From contig JABDRK010000167.1 in assembly GCA_013041785.1 (NCBI GenBank), positions 1-8,925 of the forward strand: DNA of 8,925 nt, written 5' to 3'. The position numbers and the translations under genes were made by a program. Source of the DNA: Eudoraea sp. GTDB lineage: Bacteria; Bacteroidota; Bacteroidia; Flavobacteriales; Flavobacteriaceae. Below, piece after piece: positions 7,372 through 8,925 of the stretch (position 1 is the stretch's first letter; each line of letters opens with the position of its first letter). Below the pieces are notes generated by a model. That model was given only the letters and a program-made list of their open reading frames with translations, did no database searches and was not told the origin of the DNA.

Positions 7372-8751
7372 ATGACAAGATTTTTATTTTGCCTGTGTAT
7401 CTTATTCGTATGGAGTTGCGGGGAGAAGGATAGCAATACCTCTTCCGTTTTTTTTGCAGGTGAAATTGTGAATCCCACAACCAACAAGGTGGTGCTATAC
7501 AAAGGAGATACACCACTTGATACGGCATTTCTAGATATGTCGAATCGGTTTGTCATGAAACTGGATTCTGTAAGCGCAGGGCTCCACCACTTTCAACACC
7601 ATCCTGAAGAGCAGTATGTATACCTCGAAAAAGGAGATAGTATACAATTGCGATTGAATACCATAAATTTTGATGAATCCCTGGTTTTTTCCGGTACTGG
7701 AGAGGCTATCAACAATTTTATGGTTGAAATGTTCCTGGCCGCTGAGAAAGAGGAACAGGAGATTTATGACTTATACGAGCTGGAGCCGGAGACTTTCGCT
7801 GCCAAGATGGATTCTCTGCGCGAAATGAAGCTTAGCAGCCTGGAAGCAATCAATGCCGAAGAAGATCTTACCGAAGAAGCCTTTAAAATGGCTAATGCAG
7901 GTATTGTATACGGAAGCTATATTTTCATGGAAGCTTATCCGTTTTATCACCGGAGAAAGACAGGCGAAAAGACGATGCATAACCTCCCGGACAATTTTTA
8001 TTCGTACCGGAACATCATTGATTTTAACGATGAAGATCTAACCTATTTGCGGCCGTATTATAATTTTATGAAGTATCACCTCGGCAATCTTTCCTACATG
8101 GAATGCAAGAGTGATTGTGGCGACCGGCATATGAGTGCAGGTAGGCGCCTCCATCTTAACCGGCACAAATTACGTCTTATCGACAGCCTCGTACAACAAA
8201 GAGAACTTCGTGACAATTTGTATCGAAATGTGGCTATGGATTACCTGCTTAAGCGCGATACAGAAGAAAACTTAAGCCAGTTTATGGCTGACTTCAAAAA
8301 ACTTTCCGCCAACAACAGGCATATGGCGGAGATCAATAGGCTATATGAAGGAATAAAGCGCATGCAGCCCAACATGAGCTTGCCTGAATTGGTATTGTAT
8401 TCCGCAGAGGAAAAGCCCGTGGCCTTGTCAGAACTCTCCAACGGTAAAAAGACAGTATTCTACTTTTGGTCGGGCAGCGAAATGGGGCACTTTAGGAATA
8501 TCAACAAAAGGATAGGCAAACTAAGTGTACAGTATCCTGACCATAACTTCATCGGAATCAATTTACGCACCGATATGGCCCGCTGGCAATCTTTGTTGGA
8601 AACTTTTGGCCTTGATAAATCCAAACAATACTGGGCAGATGATTTTGATCGGGTTACCCACACCCTTATCATAGCAGATCCGAATAAAAGTATCGTAGCA
8701 CAGGACGGAATTATCCTGGATGCCTTTGCTAATGTATACAGATCCTTCTGA
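7372..8751 (+). CDS. Lipoprotein with C-terminal thioredoxin-like (TlpA-type) domain lacking redox cysteines
   Basis: The ATG at 7372 is preferred to the in-frame TTG at 7345 because it gives a clean lipoprotein signal and lies beyond the -7 box. The 459-residue product starts MTRFLFCLCILFVWSC, with lipidated Cys16. The next residues, GEKD, are charged, as in lipoproteins exported to the cell surface in this phylum. Residues about 25-110 are beta-rich (VVLYKGDTPLDTAFLD, YVYLEKGDSIQLRL), like the DUF4369-type N-domains common in Bacteroidota TlpA-like proteins. A helical middle (115-335) contains CKSDCGDRH (245-253). The C-terminal thioredoxin-like domain (about 336-459) has VFYFWSGSEMGHF where TlpA has FWATWCGPC: the CxxC becomes E370-M-G-H373. 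The cis-Pro of the later IPTTFLI motif becomes Thr429 in VTHTLII. It therefore cannot act as a disulfide reductase through this site. It is probably a periplasmic or outer-membrane binding or structural protein; its role is unknown. Confidence 0.85.
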   Translation: MTRFLFCLCILFVWSCGEKDSNTSSVFFAGEIVNPTTNKVVLYKGDTPLDTAFLDMSNRFVMKLDSVSAGLHHFQHHPEEQYVYLEKGDSIQLRLNTINFDESLVFSGTGEAINNFMVEMFLAAEKEEQEIYDLYELEPETFAAKMDSLREMKLSSLEAINAEEDLTEEAFKMANAGIVYGSYIFMEAYPFYHRRKTGEKTMHNLPDNFYSYRNIIDFNDEDLTYLRPYYNFMKYHLGNLSYMECKSDCGDRHMSAGRRLHLNRHKLRLIDSLVQQRELRDNLYRNVAMDYLLKRDTEENLSQFMADFKKLSANNRHMAEINRLYEGIKRMQPNMSLPELVLYSAEEKPVALSELSNGKKTVFYFWSGSEMGHFRNINKRIGKLSVQYPDHNFIGINLRTDMARWQSLLETFGLDKSKQYWADDFDRVTHTLIIADPNKSIVAQDGIILDAFANVYRSF

Positions 8752-8769
8752 TATTCTCGGAGTTATTGC

Positions 8770-8790
8770 GCTCGTTTGAGCTTTCTCATT
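8770..8790 (+). terminator. Weak possible terminator after the lipoprotein gene
   Basis: A 4-bp GCTC/GAGC stem with a GTTT loop (8770-8781) is followed by TTTCTCATT. It lies in the 43-base gap between the convergent lipoprotein and transaldolase genes and is the only hairpin I find there. The stem is short, so this is a guess. Confidence 0.25.
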
Positions 8791-8794
8791 TGAA

Positions 8795-8925
8795 TCAGTT
8801 CCCCTTGCGATAATCTGCAAGAAACTTTTCCAAACCAATATCGGTAAGTGGGTGCTTTAACAGTCCATCGATCGCGGATAAAGGTCCGGTCATGACATCC
8901 GCACCAAGTTTGGCGCATTCAATAA
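8795..8925 (-). CDS. tal: Transaldolase / fructose-6-phosphate aldolase family protein, C-terminal part (5' end outside window)
   Basis: Reading leftward from the window edge, 42 codons end at a TGA (8797-8795). The translation begins [20 protein letters not shown] and ends with [19 protein letters not shown]. The HPLTDxGLExFLxDY ending is the C-terminal helix of the small, roughly 215-residue TalC/MipB-type transaldolase family, for example the Thermotoga and Bacillus enzymes. Transaldolase moves a dihydroxyacetone unit between sugar phosphates in the non-oxidative pentose phosphate pathway. Many annotations label this group fructose-6-phosphate aldolase (fsa); the ending here resembles the transaldolases more than E. 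coli FsaA. The Schiff-base lysine and the substrate-deciding residues lie outside the window, so the choice between the two activities is open. The gene converges with the lipoprotein gene. Confidence 0.88.
   Translation of the reverse strand, partial: IECAKLGADVMTGPLSAIDGLLKHPLTDIGLEKFLADYRKGN

Overview
The window is ordinary chromosomal DNA from a member of the Bacteroidota, most likely class Flavobacteriia. The evidence is four intergenic matches to the Bacteroidota promoter -7 box TAnnTTTG, a leuA-leuB pair with the short LeuA typical of the phylum, pheT without pheS beside it, and a lipoprotein with an N-terminal beta domain and a C-terminal thioredoxin-like domain. I see no mobile element, CRISPR array, tRNA or rRNA.

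Layout. Positions 1-1500 hold the 3' end of leuA and all of leuB, joined with no gap, which looks like the end of a leucine (probably ilv-leu) operon. A 120-base gap with a promoter leads to pheT (1621-4047, +). A secreted FAS1-domain protein (4044-4601, -) runs into pheT tail to tail, and the two genes share a CTAG in which both stop codons lie. A 204-base divergent gap (4602-4805) contains phased TTAAC repeats and a clear promoter for an unrecognised two-helix membrane protein (4806-5522, +). A near-perfect bidirectional hairpin terminator separates it from a convergent YbiT-like ABC-F ATPase (5568-7196, -). The divergent gap 7197-7371 holds promoters in both directions and a second phased TTAAC array. 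It leads to a lipoprotein with a degenerate thioredoxin fold (7372-8751, +). The window closes with the C-terminal 42 residues of a small transaldolase-family protein (8795-8925, -).

Functions. leuA/leuB make leucine, and pheT and the ABC-F protein belong to translation. The FAS1 protein and the lipoprotein act in the periplasm or outer membrane, and the transaldolase belongs to sugar-phosphate metabolism. Apart from leuAB these look like independent transcription units.

The points most worth a second look are: (1) the ABC-F protein has lost the second Walker A motif and Q-loop Gln, and also the first signature motif, which together form the same composite ATP site; (2) the thioredoxin-like lipoprotein has lost both redox cysteines and the cis-proline, but carries a Cys/His-rich cluster elsewhere; (3) two unrelated intergenic regions carry TTAAC repeats spaced 10-11 bp, one helical turn apart.
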